64,000 bases of DNA. Source: Pseudomonas_T sp032052615 (GTDB lineage: Bacteria; Pseudomonadota; Gammaproteobacteria; Pseudomonadales; Pseudomonadaceae). The stretch is from positions 124,001 through 188,000 of the forward strand of contig DAMBWF010000002.1 in the NCBI GenBank assembly GCA_032052615.1, in the 5' to 3' direction. Below, one piece after another: positions 1 to 10,565 of this stretch (position 1 is the stretch's first letter; the number at the start of each line of letters is the position of its first letter). The notes under the pieces were generated by a model that worked only from the letters and a program-made list of their open reading frames with translations, had not been told where the DNA came from and made no database searches. A program made the translations under genes and the position numbers.

Positions 1-1
1 C

Positions 2-378
2 ATCAAGCGGGTACAGGCCCTGGCCGGCTCGCCTACGGCAAGGACCTGCTCGACAGGGAGCGCCAGGAGGAGGTGGCGCGCGCGGCGGGTGGACACAGCC
101 TGTGGCGGATCGTCGAACGGCGCCCGGACGCGAAGGCCACCCGACGCCCAAGGTGGACGCGCGGGCCGCTAGGGTCGAGGACGGACGCGTCTTGCTGGCG
201 CGGGAGCGGAACAACGGCCGCTGGACCTGCCGGGCGGCTTCGCCGATCGACCTGTCCCCGGCGCAGAACGTCGTTCAGGAATTCGCGAGGAAGCGGGCTG
301 GAAGTGAGCGTCCAGCGCCTGTACGCCGTGTGCCATAAGGCCAGGGTGCCCTTCAGGCCCGATCCAAGGGACTTTTAA
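2..378 (+). pseudogene. Decayed NUDIX hydrolase (Nudix_N / COG1051 type), 5' end outside window
   Basis: Homology-like pieces of one NUDIX protein are spread over all three forward frames. IKRVQALA is read from position 2, then LAYGKDLLDRERQEEV in the next frame. PKVDARAARVEDGRVLLARE follows in a third frame, then LPGGFAD and IREEAGWK (remains of the Nudix box GX5EX7REUXEEXGU), and finally LEVSVQRLYAVCHKAR up to a stop at 378. The order matches an N-terminal Nudix_N segment (GLxYxKDxxDRERxEE) followed by the catalytic fold. At least four frame changes occur in about 370 bases, and the C-terminal part is missing. The gene is therefore dead rather than mis-sequenced at one point. Bases 379-633 hold nothing recognisable. 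Confidence 0.8.
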
Positions 379-633
379 AGGCTCTATTTCTCTGCGTACG
401 CGCGACGAAGCGCCGCCCCCGGCCCGGAGACCACGGCTTTCGCCCTTGACCGGTTGCCCCCGCTCTGCACGGGCGTCGAGGCCCTCGAACGGGCGTGGAA
501 TGCCCGCGTCCCCGGGTCGCCCGACCTGGTTCGATTGACCCGGCTGGCCGGCTGGCGTCCCGCAATCACCTGTCCGCGCCAGCGTGACGGGCAACGGCCC
601 TCGGACGACGGGGGCCGTCCCTCCAGGGACCGC

Positions 634-2788
<2,155 letters not shown>

Positions 2789-2799
2789 CATGGACCCTC

Positions 2800-3720
2800 A
2801 TGAACCACGATCTTCCATCCCTCAACGCCCTGCGCGCCTTCGAGGCCGCCGCCCGCCTGCTCAGCGTCAGCCGCGCCGCCCACGAGCTGCACGTGACCCA
2901 CGGAGCGGTCAGCCGGCAGGTGCGACAGTTGGAGGATCACTTGGGATGCGCGCTGTTCGTCAAGGACGGACGCGGCCTGAAACTCACCGATGCCGGTAGC
3001 CGCCTGCGGGACGGCGCGGGCGAGGCATTCGAGCGCCTGCGAGCGGCATGCGACGAGGTCCGCCGGCAGACCGACGATACCCCCTTCGTGCTCGGCTGCC
3101 CCGGCAGCCTGCTGGCCCGCTGGTTCATTCCCCGGCTCGACCGGCTGCACGCCGAATTGCCGGACCTGCGCCTGCAGCTTTCCGCCAGCGAGGGGGAGCT
3201 GGACCCGCGCCGCCCGGGGTTGGATGCGCTGCTGTGTTTCGCCACGCCGCCCTGGCCGGCCGACATGGAGGTCCATGCCCTGGCATCGGAACGCATCGGC
3301 CCGGTTCTCAGCCCTCGCCATCCTCGAGCCGGGGCGTTGCGGGCGGCGGGGCCCGAGGCGCTACTGGACGAGGCGTTGCTGCCCACCGCCTCCCGGCCCC
3401 AGGCGTGGCCGCAATGGTTCGCCCTGCAGCGATTGCCGGTCGAACGCCTGCGGCTCGGCCAGGGTTTCGAGCATCTGTATTACCTGCTGGAGGCGGCGGT
3501 GGCGGGGCTGGGCATCGCCATCGCCCCGCGCGCCCTGGTGGCGGACGAACTGGCCGCCGGGCGTCTGTTGGCGCCCTGGGGGTTCGTGGAAACCCCGGCG
3601 CGCCTGGCCCTTTGGGTCCCCCGGCGGAGCGCCGCCGCCGGACGGCGACCGGTGCTGGCCCAGGAACGCGCGGCGCGCCTGGCGGCCTGGCTGGCGGAGG
3701 CATTGGCGGAGGAGGGCTGA
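2800..3720 (+). CDS. trpI: LysR-family activator of trpBA
   Basis: This 306-residue LysR regulator has an N-terminal winged HTH ([20 protein letters not shown], about residues 19-38), a linker helix and a periplasmic-binding-protein-like effector domain. The N-terminus [20 protein letters not shown] matches the TrpI pattern, which supports the ATG at 2800 over an ATG at 2790 in another frame. In Pseudomonas, TrpI senses indole-3-glycerol phosphate and activates the divergent trpBA operon. The gene stands directly upstream of trpB in the opposite direction, the arrangement seen in P. aeruginosa and P. putida. The last residues are rich in Ala and Glu without any recognised extra domain. Confidence 0.95.
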   Translation: MNHDLPSLNALRAFEAAARLLSVSRAAHELHVTHGAVSRQVRQLEDHLGCALFVKDGRGLKLTDAGSRLRDGAGEAFERLRAACDEVRRQTDDTPFVLGCPGSLLARWFIPRLDRLHAELPDLRLQLSASEGELDPRRPGLDALLCFATPPWPADMEVHALASERIGPVLSPRHPRAGALRAAGPEALLDEALLPTASRPQAWPQWFALQRLPVERLRLGQGFEHLYYLLEAAVAGLGIAIAPRALVADELAAGRLLAPWGFVETPARLALWVPRRSAAAGRRPVLAQERAARLAAWLAEALAEEG

Positions 3721-3788
3721 GCAGGCCCAGGCGGCCGGCGGACCGGCGCTACCTGGGTACGGCGGGGGTGAAGCGAGGAATGGACGCG

Positions 3789-4112
3789 TTACGCGTCGCG
3801 ACGAAACATCAGGTAGCCGATCAGCGCCGCGGCACCGAGGGCGATGCCGGCCACCACCATCGGGTTTTCCCGGGAGTAGTCGTAAGTGGCGGCGGTGGCC
3901 TTGTAGGTGCGGTCGCGGACTTCCTCATAGGCATCGCCCAGCAGGTCGCGGGAATGGCTGAGGGCGCGCTCGGCGCTGCTGCGTAGCGCCTTGAGGGACT
4001 TGCGGGATTCTTCGCTGGCATCGCCGCGCAGGGTGTCCAGGGTGGAAATGAGGTGTTCGATTTCCGATTCGATGCTGTGCAGGGATTTCTTCGAGCTGTT
4101 GAACAGGGCCAT
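3789..4112 (-). CDS. DUF883 (ElaB/YqjD/YgaM) family membrane-anchored protein
   Basis: This 107-residue protein has a long charged helical N-terminal part (about residues 5-75, rich in Glu, Ser and Arg). It ends in a single membrane segment (PMVVAGIALGAAALIGYLMF) followed by the basic tail RRDA. That layout is diagnostic of the ElaB/YqjD family, in which E. coli members are inner-membrane proteins that bind ribosomes in stationary phase. The ribosome-association role is known for E. coli only and is inferred here. A clear AGGAG lies upstream of the ATG. The gene is divergent from the dodecin gene that follows, so the two share a promoter region. Confidence 0.85.
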   Translation of the reverse strand: MALFNSSKKSLHSIESEIEHLISTLDTLRGDASEESRKSLKALRSSAERALSHSRDLLGDAYEEVRDRTYKATAATYDYSRENPMVVAGIALGAAALIGYLMFRRDA

Positions 4113-4265
4113 GAGAGTCTTCTCCTGGTGAAGGTGAGTGAAAGAGTGGACTGCGCCGGGGCTGGAAAGTGCGGCTATGCTCGGCTGAACTTATCCTGGG
4201 TTTTCCCGGACTCAGCAGTAAGCGGCGGCCACGCCGCCTCGCCCTCTGTCCTAGGAGAATCAGTC

Positions 4266-4481
4266 ATGTCGGATCACCACACGTATAAGAAGGTCGAGCT
4301 GGTGGGTTCTTCCCAGACCAGCATCGAGGACGCGATCGGCAACGCCTTGGCCGAGGCGTCCAAGAGCTTGAAGAACCTGGAATGGTTCGAGGTCGCCGAG
4401 ACCCGTGGCCATATCCAGGACGGCAAGGTCGCCCATTATCAGGTCACCCTGAAAGTAGGTTTCCGCATCACCGACAGTTGA
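4266..4481 (+). CDS. Dodecin, flavin-storage/buffer protein
   Basis: This 71-residue protein has the dodecin pattern YKKVELVGSSQTSIEDAIGN, with a central Trp (LEWFEV) that in known dodecins stacks on flavin. The C-terminal strand is VAHYQVTLKVGFRI. Dodecins form hollow dodecamers that bind riboflavin or FMN and protect cells from free flavin. An AGGAGAA ribosome site precedes the ATG at 4266. The gene is monocistronic in appearance, with about 110 bases before the next gene. Length and sequence are typical of the bacterial family. Confidence 0.93.
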   Translation: MSDHHTYKKVELVGSSQTSIEDAIGNALAEASKSLKNLEWFEVAETRGHIQDGKVAHYQVTLKVGFRITDS

Positions 4482-4590
4482 CCCGGGCGCGCCCGACCGG
4501 CAGGCCGGGTGGGCACGGGGTGGGGCCGAGCGTTACGACGCGACGCCATATCGTCCGCACCCGCGGACATCCGTGAAACGAGGGAGCGTT

Positions 4591-4815
4591 ATGAAAAAAT
4601 TCATGATGGCGGTGGGGTTGTGTTGCATGGCGGGTTCGGCGCTGGCCGCCGCCAAACCTTGCGAGGAACTCAAGGCCGAGATCGACGCCAAGATCAAGGC
4701 CAACGGGGCGACCTCGTACACCTTGGAAATCGTCGAAAAAGGCGCCGGTGGCGACAAGAAAGTCGTCGGTACTTGCGAGGCGGGCACCAAGGAAATCGTG
4801 TACCAGCGCAAATGA
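4591..4815 (+). CDS. DUF1161 periplasmic protein, copy 1
   Basis: This 74-residue secreted protein has a Sec signal peptide (MKKFMMAVGLCCMAGSALAA). The mature domain contains two conserved cysteines (KPCEELKAEID and GTCEAGTKEIVYQR) that probably form a disulfide. The pattern C-EELK-EI-KI...SYTLEIV...VGTC is that of DUF1161, and its function is unknown. I placed the start at the second in-frame ATG (4591), because GAGGGAG sits just before it and the signal peptide begins there. An upstream ATG at 4573 would add six residues. A paralogue lies about 4 kb away at 8854. Confidence 0.88.
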   Translation: MKKFMMAVGLCCMAGSALAAAKPCEELKAEIDAKIKANGATSYTLEIVEKGAGGDKKVVGTCEAGTKEIVYQRK

Positions 4816-4823
4816 TCCGGCAC

Positions 4824-4853
4824 CCACCTGGAGCCGATCCCGGTTCCAGGTGG
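4824..4853 (+). terminator. Hairpin after DUF1161 copy 1
   Basis: The perfect 9-bp stem CCACCTGGA / TCCAGGTGG encloses a 12-base loop and starts nine bases past the stop codon. No T-run follows, so it may be an RNA stability element rather than a full intrinsic terminator. Confidence 0.45.
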
Positions 4854-5154
4854 CATGCCGCCGTCGGTTCGTCTTCCGGCGTAGTGGCCGTTCCCGTGCG
4901 TCGCCAGCCGGACCCCGCTTCAATGGCGATCGGGGGTTCAAGGACCCCAGGCGGGGCGTTTCGTATTCCCCCTCTTGACTTCCGGCCCCGTTCGCTGACC
5001 TGTGAGTTTTCCTGACGGTAGGCGGCTAACCTGGATAGTGAGGGCCGCTCAAGGCCGCTCTCCTCTTTTTCCGGAGGCCCACCTCGCCCTCGAACCGTTA
5101 CGCCTGGGCGGGTTGTCTTTCCCCCATCCAGCCCCATCTAGGTCGGATCGACTC
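4854..5154. other. Intergenic region without a recognisable gene
   Basis: No reading frame here has plausible start, length and codon pattern. The last part (up to about 5160) must contain the promoter of the luciferase-like gene, whose AGGAGAA ribosome site begins near 5155. No clear -35/-10 pair could be picked. Confidence 0.5.
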
Positions 5155-5167
5155 AGGAGAACTCCAC

Positions 5168-6166
5168 ATGAACCGTCTCGCCCGCGTACCGTTTTCCGTG
5201 CTGGACCTGGCACCCATCCGCGACGACGGCGGGCCCGCCCAGGCACTGCACAATTCCCTGGCCCTGGCCCGGCATGTGGAAGCCCTCGACTTCAGCCGCT
5301 TCTGGGTCGCCGAGCACCACAACATGGATGGCATCGCCAGCTCCGCCACCGCCGTGCTGCTGGGCTACCTGGCGGCCGGCACCCGCACGTTGCGCCTGGG
5401 CTCGGGCGGCGTGATGCTGCCCAACCACGCCCCGCTGGTGATCGCCGAGCAGTTCGGTACCCTGGCCAGCCTCTATCCGGGCCGCATCGAGCTGGGCCTG
5501 GGCCGGGCTCCGGGCGCCGACCAGGCCACGTCCCGGGCACTGCGCCGCGAGCGCTCCGGCAGCGCTGATGATTTTCCCCAAGACGTCGAGGAACTGCAGG
5601 CGCTGCTGGGGCCGCGTCAGCCGGGCCAGCGTGTGATCGCCATGCCGGGGGCGGGCACGGAGGTACCGATCTGGCTGCTCGGCTCCAGCCTGTTCAGCGC
5701 CCAGTTGGCGGGGCAGAAAGGCCTGCCCTACGCCTTCGCCTCCCACTTCGCGCCGCGCTACCTGCACGAGGCGATTCGCGTCTACCGTAATCACTTCCGC
5801 CCCTCGGCGGTGCTCGACAAGCCCTACGTGATGCTCGGGGTCCCCCTGGTGGCGGCGCCCACCGACGACGAGGCGGACTTCCTCGCGACCACCGTCTACC
5901 AGCGCGTGCTGGCCCTGATGCGTGGCGAAAGCCTGGTGTTGCGGCCGCCGGTGCCGAGCATGGCCGGGCGCTGGCAGCCCCACGAGAAAGACGCGGTGGG
6001 CAGCCTCCTCGGCCTGGCGATGGTCGGCGGCCCGGAGAAGATCCGCGCCAAGCTGGAGACCCTGCTGGAGCAGACCGAGGCCGACGAGTTGATCTTCACC
6101 TGCGACCTCTACGAACACGCCGATCGCCTGCGGGCCTTCGACATCCTCGCCGGGCTGCGCGTCTGA
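5168..6166 (+). CDS. Luciferase-like flavin monooxygenase (YhbW/MsnO8 type)
   Basis: This 332-residue protein has the bacterial luciferase-like TIM-barrel fold. Family signatures include the N-terminal SVLDLAPI, the FWVAEHH motif, [21 protein letters not shown], and [19 protein letters not shown]. coli YhbW (335 residues) has the same length and layout. Members use reduced flavin (FMN or F420-like), but the substrate of this subgroup is not known. The gene has a good AGGAGAA ribosome site and is followed 75 bases later by an OsmC gene on the same strand. That may make an oxidative-stress pair, but this is inferred from distance only. Confidence 0.88.
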   Translation: MNRLARVPFSVLDLAPIRDDGGPAQALHNSLALARHVEALDFSRFWVAEHHNMDGIASSATAVLLGYLAAGTRTLRLGSGGVMLPNHAPLVIAEQFGTLASLYPGRIELGLGRAPGADQATSRALRRERSGSADDFPQDVEELQALLGPRQPGQRVIAMPGAGTEVPIWLLGSSLFSAQLAGQKGLPYAFASHFAPRYLHEAIRVYRNHFRPSAVLDKPYVMLGVPLVAAPTDDEADFLATTVYQRVLALMRGESLVLRPPVPSMAGRWQPHEKDAVGSLLGLAMVGGPEKIRAKLETLLEQTEADELIFTCDLYEHADRLRAFDILAGLRV

Positions 6167-6241
6167 AGCGCGATGCGTGGCGTCGAACTTGCGACGCCAC
6201 CCGGGCCTCTATGAGCAAGACCTATCCATCGGAGAGACATC

Positions 6242-6673
6242 ATGGAAATCAAGAAAACCGCATCGGCTCACTGGCAAGGTGGCATCAAGGACGGCAAGGG
6301 TCATATCAGCACTCAGAGCGGAGCCTTGAATAACAACCCCTACGGCTTCAACACCCGTTTCGAGGGCCAGCCGGGCACCAATCCCGAGGAATTGATCGGC
6401 GCCGCCCACGCGGGCTGCTTCTCCATGGCCCTGTCCCTGCAACTGGGCGAAGCCGGGATGACCGCCGAGCGCATCGATACCCAGGCCGAGGTGACCCTGA
6501 AGAAGGACAGCGGGGGCTTCACCATTACCGCCGTGCACCTGACCCTGGTGGCGAAGATCCCCGGCGCCGACCGGGAGAAGTTCGAGAAGGCGGTGGACGC
6601 CGCCAAGACCGGCTGCCCGGTGTCGAAAGTGCTGAATGCCGACATCACCCTGGAAGCCACCCTGGAAAACTGA
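6242..6673 (+). CDS. osmC: OsmC-type organic hydroperoxide peroxidase
   Basis: This 143-residue protein has the two redox cysteines of the OsmC/Ohr fold, C59 (AAHAGCFSMAL) and C125 (AKTGCPVSKVL). The N-terminal pattern ASAHWQGGIKDGKGHISTQS and the PYGFNTRFEG segment place it in the OsmC rather than the Ohr branch. It reduces organic hydroperoxides using a thiol donor. GGAGAGACATC stands before the ATG. A hairpin follows, and the next genes run convergently. Confidence in the OsmC assignment is high. Osmotic or stationary-phase regulation is inferred from the family. Confidence 0.93.
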   Translation: MEIKKTASAHWQGGIKDGKGHISTQSGALNNNPYGFNTRFEGQPGTNPEELIGAAHAGCFSMALSLQLGEAGMTAERIDTQAEVTLKKDSGGFTITAVHLTLVAKIPGADREKFEKAVDAAKTGCPVSKVLNADITLEATLEN

Positions 6674-6682
6674 ACCGCCCTT

Positions 6683-6708
6683 GGAGCGGCGCCGACGTGG
6701 GCCGCTCC
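6683..6708 (+). terminator. Hairpin between osmC and the convergent lipoprotein gene
   Basis: The perfect 8-bp stem GGAGCGGC / GCCGCTCC with a 10-base loop lies 9 bases after the osmC stop. No T-run follows, so termination strength is uncertain. It could serve both converging transcripts. Confidence 0.5.
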
Positions 6709-6734
6709 TGTCCTCGCTGTGCGCCACGCCCGGT

Positions 6735-7160
6735 TCAGAACGGGCCGCAGCGCAGCACGTCCGCCCGCGCCAGCAAGCGGCGCCGGTCATCGAACAGGTA
6801 GCCTTGGGCCTTGAGCACCAGCGGCCGCACTTCCAGCCGGTAGCGCTGGCCGGCGGCGAATCCGTCGTACCGCACTTCCAACTGACAAGTAATGCGAGTC
6901 GGCTCGCTGACGCCGTCGCCGCCCTGGCTGTTCACCTCATGCTGGAAACGCACCCGCAACGCATGGGCCCCCGGAGCCACCTGGAAATAACGAGCATCGC
7001 CGACCCGCTGGCCGTCCTGGCTCTGGGCGCTGATGTCGTGGCCGGGCGTGGCGTAGATATCGATCCAGGCCTGGGTCGGGTCCGGCGTCGGCAGGGTGGA
7101 AGAGGCGCAGCCGGTCAGTAGCAGGCCGAGCAGGGCGAGAGACAGGCGGGGGCAGGGCAT
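6735..7160 (-). CDS. Putative lipoprotein, paralogue A
   Basis: This 141-residue protein has a lipoprotein signal (LALLGLLLTGCASS) with lipobox LTGC. The mature domain has DPTQAWIDI near its start, a YFQVAPGAHALRVRF strand pair, a YDGFAAGQRYRLEVRP segment and a C-terminal Cys. It is clearly paralogous to the next gene at 7216-7629, which has DPSQAWIDL, YFQVSPGEHALQVRL and YDGFDAGRRYRLD. The fold looks like a small beta-sandwich, but no named family was recognised. It probably sits in the outer membrane or periplasm. No function is proposed. Confidence 0.8.
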   Translation of the reverse strand: MPCPRLSLALLGLLLTGCASSTLPTPDPTQAWIDIYATPGHDISAQSQDGQRVGDARYFQVAPGAHALRVRFQHEVNSQGGDGVSEPTRITCQLEVRYDGFAAGQRYRLEVRPLVLKAQGYLFDDRRRLLARADVLRCGPF

Positions 7161-7215
7161 GGGGCGTTTCCTTCCGGGAAAAGCGTGAGCATACGTCAGC
7201 TGGCGCGGCCCGGCT

Positions 7216-7629
7216 TCACACGTCGCCGCACCGGCCTTCCCGGGCCTGGGCCAGCGGCGCGCCAGTCTCGTCGTAGAGCTTCGCCCAAGGACGGAAGCCG
7301 GCGCTGCCGGTATCCAGGCGATAGCGCCGTCCCGCGTCGAAGCCGTCGTAATCCAGGGTCAGCAGGCACGTGCGGGAAAGGCCCGCGCTGTCGGGACCGA
7401 TATTGCTGGGGTCGACCTCGAATTGAAGCCGTACCTGCAACGCGTGCTCGCCCGGCGAGACCTGGAAATAGCGCTCGTCGTCCAGCGCGCGAGTATCCAC
7501 ACGGGTGGCCTGCACCACTTCGTCGGTGGGGCCGTCGAGGTCGATCCAGGCCTGGGACGGGTCGTGGCGGGGAAATAGCGAACAGGCGCCGAGCAGGGGA
7601 AACAGACAATAGAGCGGCGAGTGGCGCAT
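7216..7629 (-). CDS. Putative lipoprotein, paralogue B
   Basis: This 137-residue protein has a short lipoprotein signal with lipobox LGAC (YCLFPLLGACSLF). It shares with paralogue A the AWID, YFQV-PG-HAL-VR and YDGF-AG-RYRL signatures and a C-terminal Cys (GRCGDV). It precedes paralogue A in the same direction with 55 bases between them, so the two probably form an operon born by tandem duplication. It is divergent from the aminopeptidase gene starting at 7699, and the 69 bases between them must hold both promoters. Confidence 0.8.
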   Translation of the reverse strand: MRHSPLYCLFPLLGACSLFPRHDPSQAWIDLDGPTDEVVQATRVDTRALDDERYFQVSPGEHALQVRLQFEVDPSNIGPDSAGLSRTCLLTLDYDGFDAGRRYRLDTGSAGFRPWAKLYDETGAPLAQAREGRCGDV

Positions 7630-7698
7630 GGGATTCTCCGAGGTCGAGGGCGGCTGCCGGGCTGGAGAGGGGACGTGCGTTCGGGTAGGGTGCTGCCC

Positions 7699-8817
7699 AT
7701 GACGCCCATCCGTTCAGCCCTGATCGACTCCCTGCGCCGCGCCGGGGTTCCGCTGGCCCTGGCCGCTCTGCTGAACGGTTGCGCCAGCCTCGACTACTAC
7801 GCCCAGGTGACCCGGGGCCAGCTCGACCTGCTGCGCGCGCGGCGGCCGGTGGCCGAGGTGCTCGCCGAACTGCCGGCGGGCAGCCCCGAGCGGCGGCGCC
7901 TGGCGCTGGCCCGCCAGGCCCGCGAGTTCGCCAGCCAGCGACTGGCCCTGCCGGATAACCGCAGCTACCGGCTGTATGCCGACATCCACCGCCCCTACGT
8001 GATGTGGAACCTGTTCGCCACCGAGGAATTCTCCCTGGCGCCGCGCCTGAACTGCTTCCCCATCGCCGGTTGCGTCGCCTACCGGGGCTACTACCAGGAG
8101 AGTCGCGCCCGGGGCGCCGCCGCCCTGCTGCGCCAGCAGGGCCTGGACACCTACCTCGGCCCGGTCCCGGCCTATTCCACCCTGGGCTGGTTCGACGACC
8201 CGATCCTCAGTCCGATGCTGGCCTGGGACGATGATCGCCTGGTCTCCACCCTGTTCCACGAACTGGCCCACCAGCGCGTCTACCAGCCGGACGACACCGC
8301 CTTCAACGAATCCTTCGCCCGTTTCGTCGAGCAGGAGGGCCTGCGCCAGTGGCGCCGCGACCGGGGCTTGGCGGAGGTCGATCCGCGTCTCGCCGACCAG
8401 GAGGCGCGCTTCATCGCCCTGGTGCTGGCCTGTCGCGAGCGCCTGGAGGCGCTGTACGCCCGGCCCCTGCCGGCGCCGGCGATGCGCGCCGCCAAGCAGG
8501 CCGAGTTCGAGCGGCTGCGCCGCGACTACCGGGCGCTGCGCGACGCCGAGGGCTGGCGCCAGCCTGGCTACGACGCCTGGATGGCCGGGCCGATGAACAA
8601 TGCCAAGCTGTTGCCGTTCGGGCTCTATGACCAATGGGTGCCGGCCTTCGCCACCCTGTTCCGCCAGGCCGGCGGCGACTGGCCGCGCTTCTACCGGCGG
8701 GTCGAGGCCCTCGCCGGGCTGCCGGACGACCGGCGCGGGCACGCCCTGGAAACCCTGGCGGCGGCCTCGGCGAACTCGCCTGGCGTCGTGCCGGTCGAAG
8801 CGCCAGGACCGGCCTGA
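7699..8817 (+). CDS. Lipoprotein zinc aminopeptidase (PF10023-like)
   Basis: This 372-residue protein carries a lipobox in LALAALLNGCASL and a gluzincin-type zinc site, STLFHELAHQRVY, with a downstream FNESFARFVEQEG that supplies the third zinc ligand. These features and the motif LGWFDDPILSPM match the putative aminopeptidase family PF10023, which is common in Pseudomonas. I chose the ATG at 7699 because the signal peptide starts there. An ATG at 7621 would add 26 residues that look non-coding. It is likely anchored in the outer membrane. Substrate unknown. Confidence 0.85.
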   Translation: MTPIRSALIDSLRRAGVPLALAALLNGCASLDYYAQVTRGQLDLLRARRPVAEVLAELPAGSPERRRLALARQAREFASQRLALPDNRSYRLYADIHRPYVMWNLFATEEFSLAPRLNCFPIAGCVAYRGYYQESRARGAAALLRQQGLDTYLGPVPAYSTLGWFDDPILSPMLAWDDDRLVSTLFHELAHQRVYQPDDTAFNESFARFVEQEGLRQWRRDRGLAEVDPRLADQEARFIALVLACRERLEALYARPLPAPAMRAAKQAEFERLRRDYRALRDAEGWRQPGYDAWMAGPMNNAKLLPFGLYDQWVPAFATLFRQAGGDWPRFYRRVEALAGLPDDRRGHALETLAAASANSPGVVPVEAPGPA

Positions 8818-8853
8818 ACCCGCGCCTCCCCTCTCCCTTGCAAGGAACCCTCG

Positions 8854-9087
8854 ATGAACAGGTACGCCGCCGTCGCCCTGCTGAGCCTCGCCGCCACCCC
8901 CGTGCTGGCCGAACCCAAGGACTGCGAGGCCCTCAAGCGGGAAATCGAAGTGAAGATCCAGGCCGTCGGCGTCACCAGCTACACCCTGGAAATCGTCCCC
9001 AACGCCGAGGTGAAAGACCCCAACATGGTGGTCGGCTCCTGCGCCTACGGCACCCGCAAGATCATCTATCAGCGCAACGACGGCTGA
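8854..9087 (+). CDS. DUF1161 periplasmic protein, copy 2
   Basis: This 77-residue paralogue of the protein at 4591 has a signal peptide (MNRYAAVALLSLAATPVLA). The mature part shows the same spacing of cysteines (KDCEALKREIEVKIQ and GSCAYGTRKIIYQR) and the shared SYTLEIV core. AAGGAACC precedes the ATG. It follows the aminopeptidase by 36 bases and may be cotranscribed with it. Function unknown. Confidence 0.88.
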   Translation: MNRYAAVALLSLAATPVLAEPKDCEALKREIEVKIQAVGVTSYTLEIVPNAEVKDPNMVVGSCAYGTRKIIYQRNDG

Positions 9088-9102
9088 GCCGCAGGGCGGC
9101 CT

Positions 9103-10527
9103 TCACGGCGTCGGCACCTCGCGCTCCAGGCGATAGCCGATGGGCAAGGGTTGTTCGCGATACCCCGGCGAGACTTCGCAGTACTCCTTGCGCACGAGAT
9201 AGAAGGCCGCATGGTCGCCCAAGGCTGGGTTGCGAAGCTCCGCGCAGGGCAGCAGCTCTCGGCCTTGGAAGCGGCCATCAGCCTGGGCCGCCTCCAGGGC
9301 CTTCAAGGGTGTCCAGTCCGCGAGCACCGTGCCGCCGGCGGGGACCTGCTCCTCATAGGCCACGACGAAGCGCTCCGCCGAGTCTTCCCGCAGGTAAGGC
9401 GCCAGGAAGTACCGCGCATCGTCGCGAAACGGCAGTGGTGACGGTTGCCGAGGCAACGCGATGGCCCCGGCTTGATCGAGGGCGTAGACGCTCAACAGGA
9501 GCAGGGGAGAAATCAGCGGCGACAGGCAGGCGCCGTAGTAGAGTCCCCGGTTTTCCTCCAGCCGTTCGCTCAGATAAGTGAAGGCGAGCACGCATAGCAG
9601 GGCCGTGCCAGGCAGAAAGAAGGTAAAGCGATCGCTTACCCCGTAGGTCAGGGCGAAGAGGAAATCGAGGATCGCCGCCCACCCGAGCAGCGCCTTCCTG
9701 CGGTTGCCGAACCCCGTCAGGAACCCCAGCGCCTGGACGCCCGCCAGCGAGAGCAACAGGATCAGCACGTAGCTCTTTTCCTGCAGGAGCGTACCCAGGC
9801 GCAGGAAGCTACCCTCCCAGCCACCATTGGCCGCGCCGCTCGCGCCGGTCAGGTAGAACCGCAGGGCGTGAAACACATCGTCGCCCTGGGTCAATCGATC
9901 GAATAGCCCGGGGTAACACGGAGCGACCCCCACCAAGAAGCCGGGCAGTACGTACAGGATGCGGCTCTTCTCCGCCACCAAGAGCGCGAGATACAGCGGC
10001 AATAGAACGATGAAGGTCAGTTGGTGGGTAGCCGCGCCCAGCCCTGTCAGCACTCCCAGCAGGACCAGGGTCGAGACCCTGTGGGGACGGCTTTTGCTGG
10101 TCAGCACCAGACCGTAGGCCGCCACCATCAGCAACGTGTGCAACAGATAAACCTCGGCCTTGGTTGCTATCCAGAAGATGCCATGGGAGAAGATCGCCGC
10201 CGCTGCGGCCAGCCAGCCGAAGGCCGGCTTCGCGCCCAGCGCGCACGCCAGGCGGTAGAGCGCATAACTCAATGGAATCAGCAGCAGGACGTTCAGGTAG
10301 GCCAGGCTTTCCAAGCCGAACACACACTGAAACGCGACCGTGACCCCGTGATAGAACGGGTGCGATAGCGGGCCGAAATCACGGGTGAGCAGAGGGCCGG
10401 TGGCGGCATCCGCCATGAACGCACCGTTGTCGCCCCACTGAATGGGGCCGCTGGCGGCCAGAAATGCCCAGAGCACGGCCAGCGCCACGAGGATCAGGGG
10501 AAGTGTCGGGTATCGATGAGGATTCAA
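9103..10527 (-). CDS. Polytopic membrane protein, DUF2723 / GT-C glycosyltransferase-like
   Basis: This 474-residue protein has about ten hydrophobic segments in the first 360 residues and a soluble C-terminal part of about 110 residues. An acidic motif in the first extramembrane loop (PIQWGDNGAFMADA) and a following LSHPFYHG resemble the GDxGE and HPPGYP motifs of DUF2723 proteins. Those are GT-C-fold relatives of protein O-mannosyltransferases that use lipid-linked sugars. The similarity is distant, so the call is tentative. Codon use is visibly less GC-biased than in the neighbours, with many A/T third positions, which suggests recent acquisition. No glycan genes adjoin it. Confidence 0.6.
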   Translation of the reverse strand: MNPHRYPTLPLILVALAVLWAFLAASGPIQWGDNGAFMADAATGPLLTRDFGPLSHPFYHGVTVAFQCVFGLESLAYLNVLLLIPLSYALYRLACALGAKPAFGWLAAAAAIFSHGIFWIATKAEVYLLHTLLMVAAYGLVLTSKSRPHRVSTLVLLGVLTGLGAATHQLTFIVLLPLYLALLVAEKSRILYVLPGFLVGVAPCYPGLFDRLTQGDDVFHALRFYLTGASGAANGGWEGSFLRLGTLLQEKSYVLILLLSLAGVQALGFLTGFGNRRKALLGWAAILDFLFALTYGVSDRFTFFLPGTALLCVLAFTYLSERLEENRGLYYGACLSPLISPLLLLSVYALDQAGAIALPRQPSPLPFRDDARYFLAPYLREDSAERFVVAYEEQVPAGGTVLADWTPLKALEAAQADGRFQGRELLPCAELRNPALGDHAAFYLVRKEYCEVSPGYREQPLPIGYRLEREVPTP

Positions 10528-10565
10528 GGAGCGGGCCTCGGAAGTTGAGTTCGAGATGCCTTGGA

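Noticed and set aside
1..378. Single sequencing error explaining the broken NUDIX frame
   Set aside because: At least four separate shifts plus a lost C-terminus are needed, whereas flanking genes show none.
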